64,000 nt of DNA from Phycisphaerales bacterium UBA1161. GTDB lineage: Bacteria > Planctomycetota > Phycisphaerae > Tepidisphaerales > Tepidisphaeraceae. A model generated the notes under the pieces. That model was not told the DNA's origin and did not search any database. It saw only the letters and a program-made list of their open reading frames with translations. The translations under genes and the position numbers were made by a program. The stretch covers positions 21,992 through 85,991 of the forward strand of contig DBZL01000033.1 of the NCBI GenBank assembly GCA_002311745.1, read 5' to 3'. Below, in pieces: positions 41,444 to 50,133 of the stretch. The stretch's first letter is position 1. Each line of letters starts with the position of its first letter.

Positions 41444-41779
41444 ATGAAGCTCCTTTCTTGACTGCGTCGGATCCGTCAGGCACCGTCACGAATCAATGCG
41501 GATAAGAGATATGAGTGCTGTTGCCAATTCCAGATAGGAACCGGTTCATTGATTGCGTATGGACGCCTTGGGATTCGACATAGACACAGCGTCGGCGACC
41601 GCCGCCAACGCTTCCTCGCTTCCGGAGGGAGCCGCCGGCGCAAACACGCCGCGGGCCTGAGGAGCATTAATTATTTTAACTTTCCCCTGTCCACCGCGTC
41701 AAGCAGAATCGCTCGCCCAATGAATCGCCGTGGGCCGTGCAACGCCCCATAATTCTCTATCGTCCGCGTCCACAACGCT
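41444..41779. other. Intergenic region between ArnT-like and prepilin genes
   Basis: A 336-bp gap on the path of minus-strand transcription. It contains an AT-rich core (ATTAATTATTTTAACTTT near 41665-41690) suited to a promoter for the prepilin gene. Short frames on both strands are not convincing. The prepilin leader mRNA would be about 200 bases. Confidence 0.45.
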
Positions 41780-43441
41780 TTATTCGGTTTTCTGCAACAG
41801 CAGGATGGTTTGCGATCGCCCGTTGGCGGAGTAGACGATGCCTTGTTCCACTGCAATCGGCTGCAGTAGCACGCGCAGAGTCGCCGGAATCGACCGCCAG
41901 TCGCTCTGGTCGATCATGAACCATCGCGGCCACTGCGAGGCGGGGGTCTTTTCCAGATAGCTAAGCGGTTCCCTTCTGGCTCCGCCCCCCTGGTAATAGA
42001 CAAGGCTGGGCTCGGAATATCCGATCACCGTCACCGGCACCTTGGGACCGCGGGCCTCGGGCGGCAGGTCCGCCGCCAATCGTCTCGAGAGGGTGGCGAA
42101 CTGCAGGTTCGACAGGATCGCCGTGTAGAGGATGGCGATCAGCATCGACGAGCCGACGCCCATGACCACCGCCGCCCGGAAGATCCGCCCCTGCCAAAAC
42201 CGCAGACACACGATCCCCACGTACAAGGCGGCGGCCACGGAAAGCGCGATCATGCCCGGTCGCGGCAATTGCCGCGTAATCAGCAGCATGCACCATGGCG
42301 CCGCCCCCAGCCCCAGTGCCGCCACCGCCCACACCGCCGCCATCGCCGCAAAACCACGCCGCCGCAGCTCATCGCATCGGCCTCGCAGGCAGCGGACCAG
42401 CACATCCGCGGTCAGGAACGACAACCCTGCAAACGCCGGCATCACGTAGAACGGCAGCTTGGTCCAGACCAATTCCATCAGCAGCCATGGCCCCGCCGCC
42501 ATCGCCGCCGCAAACCGGATCGCCGGCAGCCGCCGGTTGCGCCACATCCGACTGATCGTGATCGGCAAAAACAGGCTCCAGGGGAAGAACGTGCCGAAAA
42601 CCAGCAGCAGGTGATATCCCGGCGGTTCGCCGTGTCCGTCCATGCTCGTGGATGCGTGCAGGCGCGCCTTGTGGATCAGTTCTGACACGAATCCAGGCGC
42701 CCGGCGATGAACCGCCACCAGCCACGGCGCCAACACCATCGCCAGGATCGGCACCCCGATCAGCGGCCGCGTTTGCCGCCACCAACGCATCGCCGCCGAC
42801 CAGGCGGCTGCATCGCCCATCCGCGGCCCCACGTCCAGCAGCAATAGAATCAGCAGCGTCATCGCGTGCATGCCCACGACCTGCGGACCCTTGGTCAATC
42901 CCGCCAGGCCCACCGTGATCCAGAACGCCGCCGCCACCCAAAGCGGCGCGTTTCTCCCCCGCCCGGCGGCCGCGTACATCACGGCCAGGCACGCCTGCCC
43001 GCCGATCACAAACAGCGACAGCATCGCGTCCGTGATGCAGAATTTCGAAGCGGCGATCGCCAACCCGCAGGTGCAGAAGATGAAAACCGTCCACAGCGCG
43101 CGGCGGTCACCGACGCAATGACGCACCACCAGCGCGATCGTCAGCGCCGTGACCACGACCGCGAGCGTCGAAGGCAGCCGCACCGCCCCCTCCGTCGTCC
43201 CCAGCAGCGCCATCGACGCCGCCTGGCACCAGTAAATCAGCGGCGGTTTTTCCAAGCGCCATTCGCCCAGAAACTTCGGCACCACCCAGTCCCCGCTCTG
43301 CAGCATTTCCCGCGAACTTTCCGCATAAAGCGGCTCATCCCGGTCCCACAGAGCCACGGTATTGTTGCCCGCCAGGTACACCAGCGACGCCCCCGCCAGC
43401 AGCGGAAGCAGAACTATCCAGAACCTCGCCGACCTCGCCAT
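41780..43441 (-). CDS. ArnT-like GT-C membrane glycosyltransferase
   Basis: About 553 residues, 11-12 membrane helices. LWDRDEPLYAESSREMLQSG in the first periplasmic loop has the DE motif of ArnT/PMT-family enzymes, followed by LGEWRLEKPPLIYWCQAASM. ArnT moves aminoarabinose from undecaprenyl phosphate to lipid A; other members glycosylate proteins or polymers. The family-typical LTKGPQVVGMHAMTLLILLL and SMDGHGEPPGYHLLLVFGTF (where a helix-loop follows) are seen. The ATG at 43441 has AGGAG four bases before. No other arn genes are present, so donor and acceptor are unknown. Confidence 0.88.
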   Translation of the reverse strand: MARSARFWIVLLPLLAGASLVYLAGNNTVALWDRDEPLYAESSREMLQSGDWVVPKFLGEWRLEKPPLIYWCQAASMALLGTTEGAVRLPSTLAVVVTALTIALVVRHCVGDRRALWTVFIFCTCGLAIAASKFCITDAMLSLFVIGGQACLAVMYAAAGRGRNAPLWVAAAFWITVGLAGLTKGPQVVGMHAMTLLILLLLDVGPRMGDAAAWSAAMRWWRQTRPLIGVPILAMVLAPWLVAVHRRAPGFVSELIHKARLHASTSMDGHGEPPGYHLLLVFGTFFPWSLFLPITISRMWRNRRLPAIRFAAAMAAGPWLLMELVWTKLPFYVMPAFAGLSFLTADVLVRCLRGRCDELRRRGFAAMAAVWAVAALGLGAAPWCMLLITRQLPRPGMIALSVAAALYVGIVCLRFWQGRIFRAAVVMGVGSSMLIAILYTAILSNLQFATLSRRLAADLPPEARGPKVPVTVIGYSEPSLVYYQGGGARREPLSYLEKTPASQWPRWFMIDQSDWRSIPATLRVLLQPIAVEQGIVYSANGRSQTILLLQKTE

Positions 43442-43502
43442 AGCTCCTATGACCTTACGGCTGCACGGCAAAAACTGCAAAGCCGTGCTTTATGTCCGTG
43501 GT

Positions 43503-43560
43503 ACCGCTCGAGGACGAGTTGGCTCAGTCTGTCAATGGAGCCGGCCCGTCCTCGGGCCGG
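43503..43560. repeat. Dispersed palindromic repeat, copy A (divergent)
   Basis: Shares TCGAGGACGAG and GGCTCAG, and the GAGCCGGCC core, with copies at 44865-44913 and 47353-47401, in the same order as the third copy. Unlike them it has diverged in the centre and shows a further GGGCC hairpin to the right. It lies between the divergent ArnT-like and PAP2 genes. Confidence 0.7.
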
Positions 43561-43623
43561 GCTTGCCCAGCCATACCTCTTTACGGCCGCCGCCCACGCA
43601 CTTACCTTTGGTCGCGGTTGAAC

Positions 43624-44178
43624 ATGACCATTGTCCTGATCCTTGCGGGTTTATGCATCCTGCTCATGCTCCTGGAGCGATGGGGTTTGGCCAACGCATT
43701 GGAGTTGACCTTCAAGTCCGACGTCAAACGCGAGACGCGATTCTTGGCGCAGTATGGACAGATGGCTTGCACCGTCGCGTCGGTGCTGCTGATCTGGCGG
43801 CTGGACCGCCTGCGCGCCGCGGGCATTTGCAAAGCCCTGTTGGCGGCGGTCATCGGCGTGGCGATCATCGCCACGCTCATCAAGCGGCTGCTGGGCCGCG
43901 TGCGGCCCCGCCGCGAAAACGCCGGCCGATTCCTGGGCCCCTCCCTGCGGCATGCCAATTTCCGCGAAAGCTTCCCTTCCAGCCACAGCGCCTCGGCCGT
44001 CGCCTTCTCCGCCGTGCTGGCCTTCGCTTACCCCCAAGCCGCGATCATCTTCTGGATGCTGGCCTTGATCTGTGCAGCGCTGCGCTACGTCATGGATGCC
44101 CACTGGCCCAGCGACGTCATCGGCGGCATCGCCCTGGGATATCTGGCCGGCATCCTCTCGTGCCGGATGTTTTTTTAG
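43624..44178 (+). CDS. PAP2-superfamily membrane phosphatase
   Basis: 184 residues from the ATG at 43624. Five or six membrane helices with the three PAP2 motifs: KRLLGRVRP (KX6RP), FPSSHSASAVAF (PSGH type) and ALRYVMDAHWPSDVIGG (SRX5HxxxD type, with His and Asp). Such enzymes dephosphorylate undecaprenyl diphosphate, phosphatidylglycerol phosphate or lipid A at the outer face. Next to an ArnT-like transferase it may recycle lipid carrier or change lipid A phosphate. The next gene begins 6 bases on. Confidence 0.93.
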   Translation: MTIVLILAGLCILLMLLERWGLANALELTFKSDVKRETRFLAQYGQMACTVASVLLIWRLDRLRAAGICKALLAAVIGVAIIATLIKRLLGRVRPRRENAGRFLGPSLRHANFRESFPSSHSASAVAFSAVLAFAYPQAAIIFWMLALICAALRYVMDAHWPSDVIGGIALGYLAGILSCRMFF

Positions 44179-44183
44179 CCCCC

Positions 44184-44828
44184 ATGGCGCTGGATTGGGA
44201 CTATGTCGAGCTGGCCGATCGGCTGCACCAATCCCTGCGCGATGCCGAGGCGGAACTGCGCCTCGAACAAGCCGTCTACGGCCTGGACACCCGCGACGAA
44301 CGCGAGCTGCAAACGCTTCTGGCCGACCGCCTGGCCCGGTTTTATGAAATCGCCCGCGAAGTGCACTATCCCTCGAGCTTCGGTGAGAAACTTTCGCATC
44401 GCCCGCGCTGCGACCTGGTGCTGACGCCGCTGGGCCGGCCGCTTCGCTTGGACCGGTCCCCGCCAACCCTGTTCGACCCGCCGCGTCCGACCGAGCCGCC
44501 CGATGCCCTGTGGCTTGAGGTGAAAATCGCCTATCAATTCCGCGAGGGCGGCACGCGCCACGCCGGCTATGGCGCCCAGTGGCGAAACGCCATCGTCGAA
44601 GACCTGCGAAAAATGGAAGCCGATCCCCTCATCCGCCACGCCGGTCTTGTCCTGGTCGTCTTCAACGAATCACGCGATATCCTGGAAAAGGACCTGGAGC
44701 TGTTCGAGACGGTTCTGGCCCAGAAGGAAGTGCTAGCCGGTTTCCGCCTGGTCCGCAGCGTTCCGATCCTGGAGCGTATCGGCCACCGCCTCTGCACCGT
44801 CGCCCTTTGGCCCACCATTCAACGGTGA
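44184..44828 (+). CDS. PD-(D/E)XK nuclease-like protein
   Basis: 214 residues. The pattern CDLVLTPLG (D77) followed by LWLEVKIAYQF (E112 and K114) matches the PD-(D/E)XK core: Asp on one strand, then E-x-K on the next. A helix with RNAIVEDLRKMEADPLIRH and the strand HAGLVLVVFNESRD complete the fold. HYPSSFGEKLSHRPRCDLVL is a possible DNA-contact region. No methyltransferase is adjacent, so a restriction system is unlikely; a repair or housekeeping nuclease is possible. It follows the PAP2 gene by five bases. Confidence 0.7.
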   Translation: MALDWDYVELADRLHQSLRDAEAELRLEQAVYGLDTRDERELQTLLADRLARFYEIAREVHYPSSFGEKLSHRPRCDLVLTPLGRPLRLDRSPPTLFDPPRPTEPPDALWLEVKIAYQFREGGTRHAGYGAQWRNAIVEDLRKMEADPLIRHAGLVLVVFNESRDILEKDLELFETVLAQKEVLAGFRLVRSVPILERIGHRLCTVALWPTIQR

Positions 44829-44864
44829 ATCCAGTATTTTTGCGGCGCCGTTGTATCGGGAGCG

Positions 44865-44913
44865 GACCGGCCGGCTCAACTTGGATACTGAGCCGGCTCG
44901 TCCTCGACCGGTC
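44865..44913. repeat. Dispersed palindromic repeat, copy B (49 bp)
   Basis: The 49-bp sequence begins GACCGGCCGGCTCAACTTGG and ends CGAGGACCGGTC-like (TCCTCGACCGGTC). Its reverse complement matches the copy at 47353-47401 at 47 of 49 positions. It lies in the gap between the nuclease-like and Nudix genes. Confidence 0.9.
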
Positions 44914-44956
44914 GGTGCCACTTGCAGGCAACGCGGCCGTGGATTATTTGATCCCC

Positions 44957-45400
44957 ATGGCCCGCAGGGAACGCTCCGCAGGCGTCATCCTCTTCCAAAA
45001 CAAGAAGCAACGCCGCTACCTGCTGCTGGATTACGGCCGATACTGGGACTTCCCCAAAGGACACGTCGAAAAGGGCGAAACGGACCTGCAAGCGGCCCTG
45101 CGCGAACTGCGCGAAGAAACCGACGTGGTGGACGTACGCGTGGTCCCCGGCTTCGCCCACCAAATCCGCTACTTCTTCCGCAAGAATGCCGCGCTGATCG
45201 ATAAGATCGTCGTCTTTTTCCTGGCCCAAACCTCCTCGACCAAGGTGCGGCTCAGCCGCGAGCACGTCGGCTTCGAATTCCTGCCCTTCCAAAAGGCTCT
45301 GCGCCGCCTGAGCTATGCCAACGCCAAAGCCCTGCTGCGACTGGCGGAGGAATACCTGTTGCGTCAAACTGGTGCCCGGCGACGAGTTGACGCGACGTGA
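44957..45400 (+). CDS. Nudix hydrolase (diadenosine tetraphosphatase-like)
   Basis: 147 residues from the ATG at 44957. The Nudix box at residues 35-57 (GHVEKGETDLQAALRELREE plus TDV) has all key Glu residues. FPKGHVEKGET and the N-terminal AGVILFQNKKQRRYLLL fit bis(5'-nucleosyl)-tetraphosphatases, which split stress dinucleotides. The upstream gap carries repeat copy B. Confidence 0.92.
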   Translation: MARRERSAGVILFQNKKQRRYLLLDYGRYWDFPKGHVEKGETDLQAALRELREETDVVDVRVVPGFAHQIRYFFRKNAALIDKIVVFFLAQTSSTKVRLSREHVGFEFLPFQKALRRLSYANAKALLRLAEEYLLRQTGARRRVDAT

Positions 45401-45410
45401 TTGATGGGCC

Positions 45411-47336
45411 ATGCCCGATCCACCGGATGAATCCTCCTTCCGACGCCGCGGCGGCGCCGCCGCTCTGCTGGTCATCGTGTTGGCCGTTTATCTGCCAGTG
45501 ATGCGCAGCGGCGGATTCATCTGGGATGATCCGCAGTACGTCACCGCCAATCCCACGCTGCGCGACCTGGGCGGCCTGGCGGCCATCTGGATCCACCCGA
45601 CGTCCATCCCCCAGTATTACCCGCTGGTCCACACCACGTTTTGGATCGAATATCACCTCTGGGGTCTTCGGCCGCGCGGATACCACATCGACAACGTTCT
45701 GCTGCACGCCGCCGCGGCGATCCTGCTGTGGCGCTTCCTGCGGCGCCTGGGCATCCCCGGATCGCTCCTGGCCGCCGCATTTTTCGCCGTTCACCCCGTC
45801 AACGTCGAATCCGTCGCCTGGATCACCGAACGCAAAAATGTCCTTTCGGCGGTCTTCTATTTTCTGTCGGCCCACGCGTACTTGCGTTTTGCCTCTAATA
45901 ACCTGCGAAGCAACCGCTTTGTCGCCGGTGCGTACGTTCTGTCGCTGGCTTTTTTCGTCGCGGCACTGCTGAGCAAATCCGTCACGTGTTCCCTGCCGGC
46001 GGCAATTCTGCTGCTCATCCTTTGGCGGCACGGCAATCTGCGCTGGCGAGATGTCCTCCCCCCGTTGCCCTTCTTCGCCGCCGGCTTGGCCATGGCCGCC
46101 ACGACCGCGATCCTGGAAACGCGACACGTCGGCGCCGCCGGCCGCGAATGGAACTGGACCTTCGCCGACCGCTGCCTGATCGCCGGACGCGCCCTCTGGT
46201 TCTACGCCTTCAAGCTGCTGTGGCCCGCGCGCCTGAGCTTCATCTATCCGATGTGGACACGGATGCACCTCGCCCAGCGCCCGGGCCTGATCGCATTTCC
46301 GGCTTCCGCGGCTGGTGTCTTGGCGGCTCTGTGGCTGCTGCGGCGCCGCCTGGGCCGCGGACCCCTGGTCGCAGTTCTGTTTTTTTTCGGCACGCTTCTG
46401 CCGGCCCTGGGGTTCATCAATATCTATCCGATGCGCTATTCCCTCGTGGCCGATCATTTCCAATACTTGGCGGCCATCGGCCTCTTCGTCCTGGCCGCAG
46501 CGATCCTGCATCGGCGCCTTCTGACCCGCGCCGTTGCCTGGGCGGCGCTGGTCCTTCTGGCCATCCTCACCGTGCAGCAGCAGGTCATTTACAAAAACGC
46601 CATCGACCTTTGGCAAGACACGCTGGCGAAGAATCCCCATTCGTTCATGGTCTGGGGAAACCTGGGGGATCAGTACGCGGATTTATCCAATGACCAGAAC
46701 CTCGCCCCGGCGCAGCGCGCCTTCTACCGAAGCCAGGCGCGCAATTGTTATACGAAGCTGATCGAATTGGCCCCCGACCAGCCCATCGCCCATTACAAGT
46801 GGGGTATCGTCAAGGAGTACGACGGCGACCTGGAAGCCGCCCGCGCCGAATTTGCCAAAGCCCTGGAGATTGAGCCGCAATTTGCCCCCGCGATGGACTC
46901 CATGGGCGTGGTGCTGATGCAGCTTCATCGGCCCGATGAGGCCATGCAGTTTTATCGCCGCGCCATCGCCATCGATCCGCGCTTTGCCGAGTTGCGATTT
47001 CACTACGGTATCGCCCTGGAAGGCGCCGGCGAGTTTGACCAGGCGATCGACCAATATGTCGCCGCCACGCTGCTGAAGCCGAATTATGCCGAGGCCGAAT
47101 TCAACCTGGCCAATCTGCTGGTGGTGCAGAAACATCGGTCGGATTTGGCCCTGCGATACTACGCCGACGCCGTCGCCCAGCACCCGGGACGCGCGGATTA
47201 CCACGCCTATTTCGCCATCGCGTTGTACAAGACCGAGCACTTTGACGAGGCCCGCACCCAGTGCCGAGCCGCGTTGCAGCTCGATCCCAACCTGGCGCCG
47301 GCGAAAAATCTCTGGAAACTGCTCGGTCCGCCGTGA
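45411..47336 (+). CDS. TMTC-like protein: multi-membrane domain plus TPR repeats (copy 1)
   Basis: 641 residues. About 10-11 membrane helices occupy residues 20-400. GGFIWDDPQYVTANPTLRDL is the acidic first loop, and HPVNVESVAWITERKNVLSA is the signature of TMTC-type O-mannosyltransferases (DUF1736 region nearby: WPARLSFIYPMWT). The C-terminal 200 residues form about five TPRs (KWGIVKEYDGDLEAARAEFA, PAMDSMGVVLMQLHRPDEAM). Eukaryotic TMTC proteins O-mannosylate cadherins; the bacterial role is not known. It starts 11 bases after the Nudix gene. Related but more diverged proteins are encoded at 50134-53633. Confidence 0.87.
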   Translation: MPDPPDESSFRRRGGAAALLVIVLAVYLPVMRSGGFIWDDPQYVTANPTLRDLGGLAAIWIHPTSIPQYYPLVHTTFWIEYHLWGLRPRGYHIDNVLLHAAAAILLWRFLRRLGIPGSLLAAAFFAVHPVNVESVAWITERKNVLSAVFYFLSAHAYLRFASNNLRSNRFVAGAYVLSLAFFVAALLSKSVTCSLPAAILLLILWRHGNLRWRDVLPPLPFFAAGLAMAATTAILETRHVGAAGREWNWTFADRCLIAGRALWFYAFKLLWPARLSFIYPMWTRMHLAQRPGLIAFPASAAGVLAALWLLRRRLGRGPLVAVLFFFGTLLPALGFINIYPMRYSLVADHFQYLAAIGLFVLAAAILHRRLLTRAVAWAALVLLAILTVQQQVIYKNAIDLWQDTLAKNPHSFMVWGNLGDQYADLSNDQNLAPAQRAFYRSQARNCYTKLIELAPDQPIAHYKWGIVKEYDGDLEAARAEFAKALEIEPQFAPAMDSMGVVLMQLHRPDEAMQFYRRAIAIDPRFAELRFHYGIALEGAGEFDQAIDQYVAATLLKPNYAEAEFNLANLLVVQKHRSDLALRYYADAVAQHPGRADYHAYFAIALYKTEHFDEARTQCRAALQLDPNLAPAKNLWKLLGPP

Positions 47337-47352
47337 TCCGAACGTTCCCCGG

Positions 47353-47401
47353 GACCGGTCGAGGACGAGCCGGCTCAGCTTCCAAGTTGAGCCGGCCGGT
47401 C
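47353..47401. repeat. Dispersed palindromic repeat, copy C (49 bp)
   Basis: Reverse complement of the 44865-44913 element with two differences in 49 bases. It starts GACCGGTCGAGGACGAGCCG and ends GAGCCGGCCGGTC. Its own ends are complementary (GACCGG/CCGGTC), so it can form a hairpin. It lies in the gap between the TPR protein gene and pgl. Confidence 0.9.
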
Positions 47402-47461
47402 TTCCCGGGCTCCCGCGGATTGGGTCTTCAAATTCACCCGCGACGCGAATATTCTTGGGGC

Positions 47462-48187
47462 ATGACCCGCCCGACGATTCAGGTCCTCCCGGATATTCGA
47501 GAACTGGCGGCCGCCGCGGCCGAGCTGATCGTCGCCCAATCCGAGCGGGCCATCGCCGACGGCGGCAGCTTTTCCATCGCCCTCTCCGGTGGAAATACGC
47601 CCAAGGCCCTGTACGAATTGCTGGCCTCCGACGCTTATTGCGATGACGTCGACTGGCAGCATTGGCAGGTCTATTTTGGCGACGAGCGCTGGGTCGGCCC
47701 CGATCATCCCGACAGCAACTACCGCATGGCCCGTCAAGCCCTGCTCGACCACGTTCCGCTGGATGCCAGAAACGTGCATCGCATGAAAGGCGAAATCGAT
47801 CCGCAGGAGGCGGCGGTCGAATACGGCCAGCTTCTCAAGGACCAATTTGCCGACGGCGGCCTGGACCTGATCCTTTTGGGTCTAGGCGACGACGGTCACA
47901 CCGCTTCGCTCTTCCCCGGCACGGCGGCCCTGGCCGAAACGCACCGCCGCTGCGTGGCCAACTTCGTGCCCAAGCTTAGCGCCTGGCGTCTCACCCTGAC
48001 CGCGCCGTTTATCAACCGAGCCCGCCAGGTCGTCGTCCTGGTCAGCGGCGACGCCAAGGCCAAAAAAGTCACCGAGGTTCTGGAGGGCCCGAGCGATCCC
48101 CAGCGTCTGCCCATCCAGTTGATCCAGCCGCAAAGCGGCGAGCTGTTGTGGCTGCTGGATGCCGCCGCCGCGGGCATGGCCCAGTGA
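47462..48187 (+). CDS. pgl: 6-phosphogluconolactonase
   Basis: 241 residues from the ATG at 47462. Pgl hydrolyses 6-phosphoglucono-lactone in the pentose phosphate pathway. Motifs: FSIALSGGNTPKALYELLAS, VYFGDERWVGPDHPDSNYRM and LILLGLGDDGHTASLFPGTA. TATTCT ends six bases before the ATG and only a GGGG run lies between, so a very short leader is likely. It is followed by an unrelated methyltransferase gene. Confidence 0.95.
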   Translation: MTRPTIQVLPDIRELAAAAAELIVAQSERAIADGGSFSIALSGGNTPKALYELLASDAYCDDVDWQHWQVYFGDERWVGPDHPDSNYRMARQALLDHVPLDARNVHRMKGEIDPQEAAVEYGQLLKDQFADGGLDLILLGLGDDGHTASLFPGTAALAETHRRCVANFVPKLSAWRLTLTAPFINRARQVVVLVSGDAKAKKVTEVLEGPSDPQRLPIQLIQPQSGELLWLLDAAAAGMAQ

Positions 48188-48310
48188 CGCGCCCCGTCAT
48201 CCGCCGCATTACGCCCCTTGGCAAAACTGCTGTCAGTGACTAATTTAGCCTCATGGAGGGGCCGGTCGCCGATAGCAGGGATTGTCCCCGAAGGGATTGT
48301 TCCCGTGGTC

Positions 48311-49012
48311 ATGCAGGAATCGAGCACGCGAATCATCTACGACTTCCAGTCGTTTTTTTACGATGCCACCTTCGGCAAACTGGTGCGGCGGCGAATCGCC
48401 AAAGCGGTTTCCCACATCAACGTCCGCCCCACCGACCGCGTGCTGGACTTGGGCATCGGCACGGGCATGGCCCTGGATTTCTACCCCCGCCACGGCAGGA
48501 TCATCGGCGTGGATTTGTCCCGCGGCATGCTCCGCCAGTGCCGCAAGAAAATCGAGCAGCGCGGCCTCGTCCACGCCACCGTCCTCCAGGCCGACGCCCT
48601 GCACCTGCCGTTTGCCGATGATTGCTTCGATTACGTGTTCATCAGCCACGTCATCAGCGTCGTCAGCGATCCCTGCCGGTTGATCACCGAAGCCCAGCGG
48701 GTGGCCAAGCCGGGCGCCCGCCTGGTCGTGGTCAATCACTTCCAATCCACCAACCGTTTCATCGCCATGGTGGAAAAATTCGTCTGCCCCCTGTGTACGA
48801 AGCTGGGATGGCGCAGCGATCTGGCGCTGGCGGACCTGATCCGCCGCACCGGCGTCGAGGTGGATTACCGATTCAAGCTGGAAAGCCTCGACCTGTTCGA
48901 AACCGTCGTCATCACCAACAACAAATCCGCCACCAGCGCCGCCAGACCCGCCCTGGACGCCGCCGCCCTGCCGTCCGGCCAGGCCGCAGCCGTGCACGAG
49001 GTTGCCGCCTGA
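48311..49012 (+). CDS. SAM-dependent methyltransferase (PmtA/UbiE-like)
   Basis: 233 residues from the ATG at 48311. IIYDFQSFFYDATFGKLVRR near the N-terminus, then VLDLGIGTGMALDFYPRHGR (SAM motif I), IIGVDLSRGMLRQCRKKIEQ, LPFADDCFDYVFISHVISVV and KPGARLVVVNHFQS. The pattern resembles bacterial phosphatidylethanolamine N-methyltransferases as well as UbiE. CPLCTKLGWRSDLALADLIR is a family feature. A phospholipid or quinone substrate is likely. An upstream extension of the frame has no support. Confidence 0.88.
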   Translation: MQESSTRIIYDFQSFFYDATFGKLVRRRIAKAVSHINVRPTDRVLDLGIGTGMALDFYPRHGRIIGVDLSRGMLRQCRKKIEQRGLVHATVLQADALHLPFADDCFDYVFISHVISVVSDPCRLITEAQRVAKPGARLVVVNHFQSTNRFIAMVEKFVCPLCTKLGWRSDLALADLIRRTGVEVDYRFKLESLDLFETVVITNNKSATSAARPALDAAALPSGQAAAVHEVAA

Positions 49013-49039
49013 TCCGCCCCCACCGCTAATATGGGCGTC

Positions 49040-49960
49040 ATGCTTGACGTTCGCTGCAGCAGTTGCGACCAGATCTTCCAGGTGGAAGACGATGCGGCCG
49101 GCTCGGGCGAAGCCTGCCCCTCCTGCGGCGCGATCAACGACGTTCCCGGCCCCGTCGCCGACGTCGAATTGCCTTCGCTGACTTCCGCGCCGCCGCGGCC
49201 CGCCGCTTGGGGCATTCCATCGCCGCTGTGGTGGCTTCTGGTTTTCGCCGCCGTCGCCTGCTTCATCGCGACCATCTGGTCCACCCTGCACGGCGATGAA
49301 TGGGAGCGGCGGCATCTTCAAGCTCTGGCCGACGCCGACCAACGCGCCGCCGCTTTCCTGGTCGCCGGAGATTTCGACCAGGCCGGCCGGCAATACCAAT
49401 TCATCCTCGACACCTTGGGCACGCGACCGCTCCAGAGCGTCTATCTGCGCCAACTCCTGATCACGGCCCGCCAGGGCCTGCATGTTACGCAGACAAACCG
49501 CTGGGCAGCGGCCACGGCGCCGTCAAGCCAACCTTCCATCCCGCCGGCCGATGCTTCGCAGGATGCCATCCAGCATTTCCAACGCGCCGCCGAAGCCTTC
49601 GGCGATTTTGTCCGTGCCCGGCCGGAGGTGTTTCAAGACGAGCGCGGCAACTGGCGCCGCCGCCAACTGCTCGTCTGGAGCGTCCAAGTCCAGCTCCAGC
49701 CGCAGTCCCCGCCGACGCAGATCGTCCTGCAGTACCAATTCAACGCGCGCCGCACCGCCGCCCACGGCACCCCCGACGATGCCCTCGCTGACAGCGAGTT
49801 CTTGTACGACGATCGCCCCCTTCCCACGCGTTGCCAGACGACCTTCGAATTGCGCTCGGGTCGATGGGTTGCCGTGCAGCGCCAAACCGATCCCGAAACG
49901 TCCGACGACACAACCATGCGGAAGCTGGAAGATCAGGCCTTTGGCGCCGCCGGCCGCTAG
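49040..49960 (+). CDS. Zinc-ribbon membrane protein, unknown function
   Basis: About 306 residues from the ATG at 49040. MLDVRCSSCDQIFQVEDDAA and CPSCG form a CxxC...CxxC zinc ribbon. A membrane helix (about 60-78, LWWLLVFAAVACFIATIW) is followed by a helical domain with TPR-like AAFLVAGDFDQAGRQYQFIL and a beta-rich C-terminus. TAATAT ends seven bases before this ATG, and no ribosome site is seen, so the preferred start is 49040 rather than 49031. Planctomycetes have many zinc-ribbon-plus-membrane-helix proteins; function is unknown. Confidence 0.78.
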   Translation: MLDVRCSSCDQIFQVEDDAAGSGEACPSCGAINDVPGPVADVELPSLTSAPPRPAAWGIPSPLWWLLVFAAVACFIATIWSTLHGDEWERRHLQALADADQRAAAFLVAGDFDQAGRQYQFILDTLGTRPLQSVYLRQLLITARQGLHVTQTNRWAAATAPSSQPSIPPADASQDAIQHFQRAAEAFGDFVRARPEVFQDERGNWRRRQLLVWSVQVQLQPQSPPTQIVLQYQFNARRTAAHGTPDDALADSEFLYDDRPLPTRCQTTFELRSGRWVAVQRQTDPETSDDTTMRKLEDQAFGAAGR

Positions 49961-49994
49961 AGCTGTTTGCAGATCAGCGTACCAATAATGCCCT

Positions 49995-50078
49995 GATAGC
50001 CGCGGGCGGCAGCCCGCGGACATACCGTGGTAAGTCGCTGGTTCGACCGTTGTCCGCGGGCTGCCGCCCGCGGCTATC
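49995..50078. repeat. 28-28-28 perfect inverted repeat
   Basis: Left arm 49995-50022 and right arm 50051-50078 are perfect reverse complements, separated by 28 bases. Each arm also folds on itself (CCGCGGGC, GGCA loop, GCCCGCGG). It lies between the convergent zinc-ribbon and TMTC genes and may act as a two-way transcript terminator or a REP-like element. A partial relative lies at 55126-55143. Confidence 0.92.
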
Positions 50079-50133
50079 AAGGGGCGGTGCCGCGCGATAG
50101 GCACCATACGCTGACCTGCAAACCGCTTTAAAG

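Noticed and set aside
44184..44828. Restriction-modification system suggested by the nuclease-like protein
   Set aside because: No DNA methyltransferase adjacent; nearby methyltransferases are of small-molecule or protein type.
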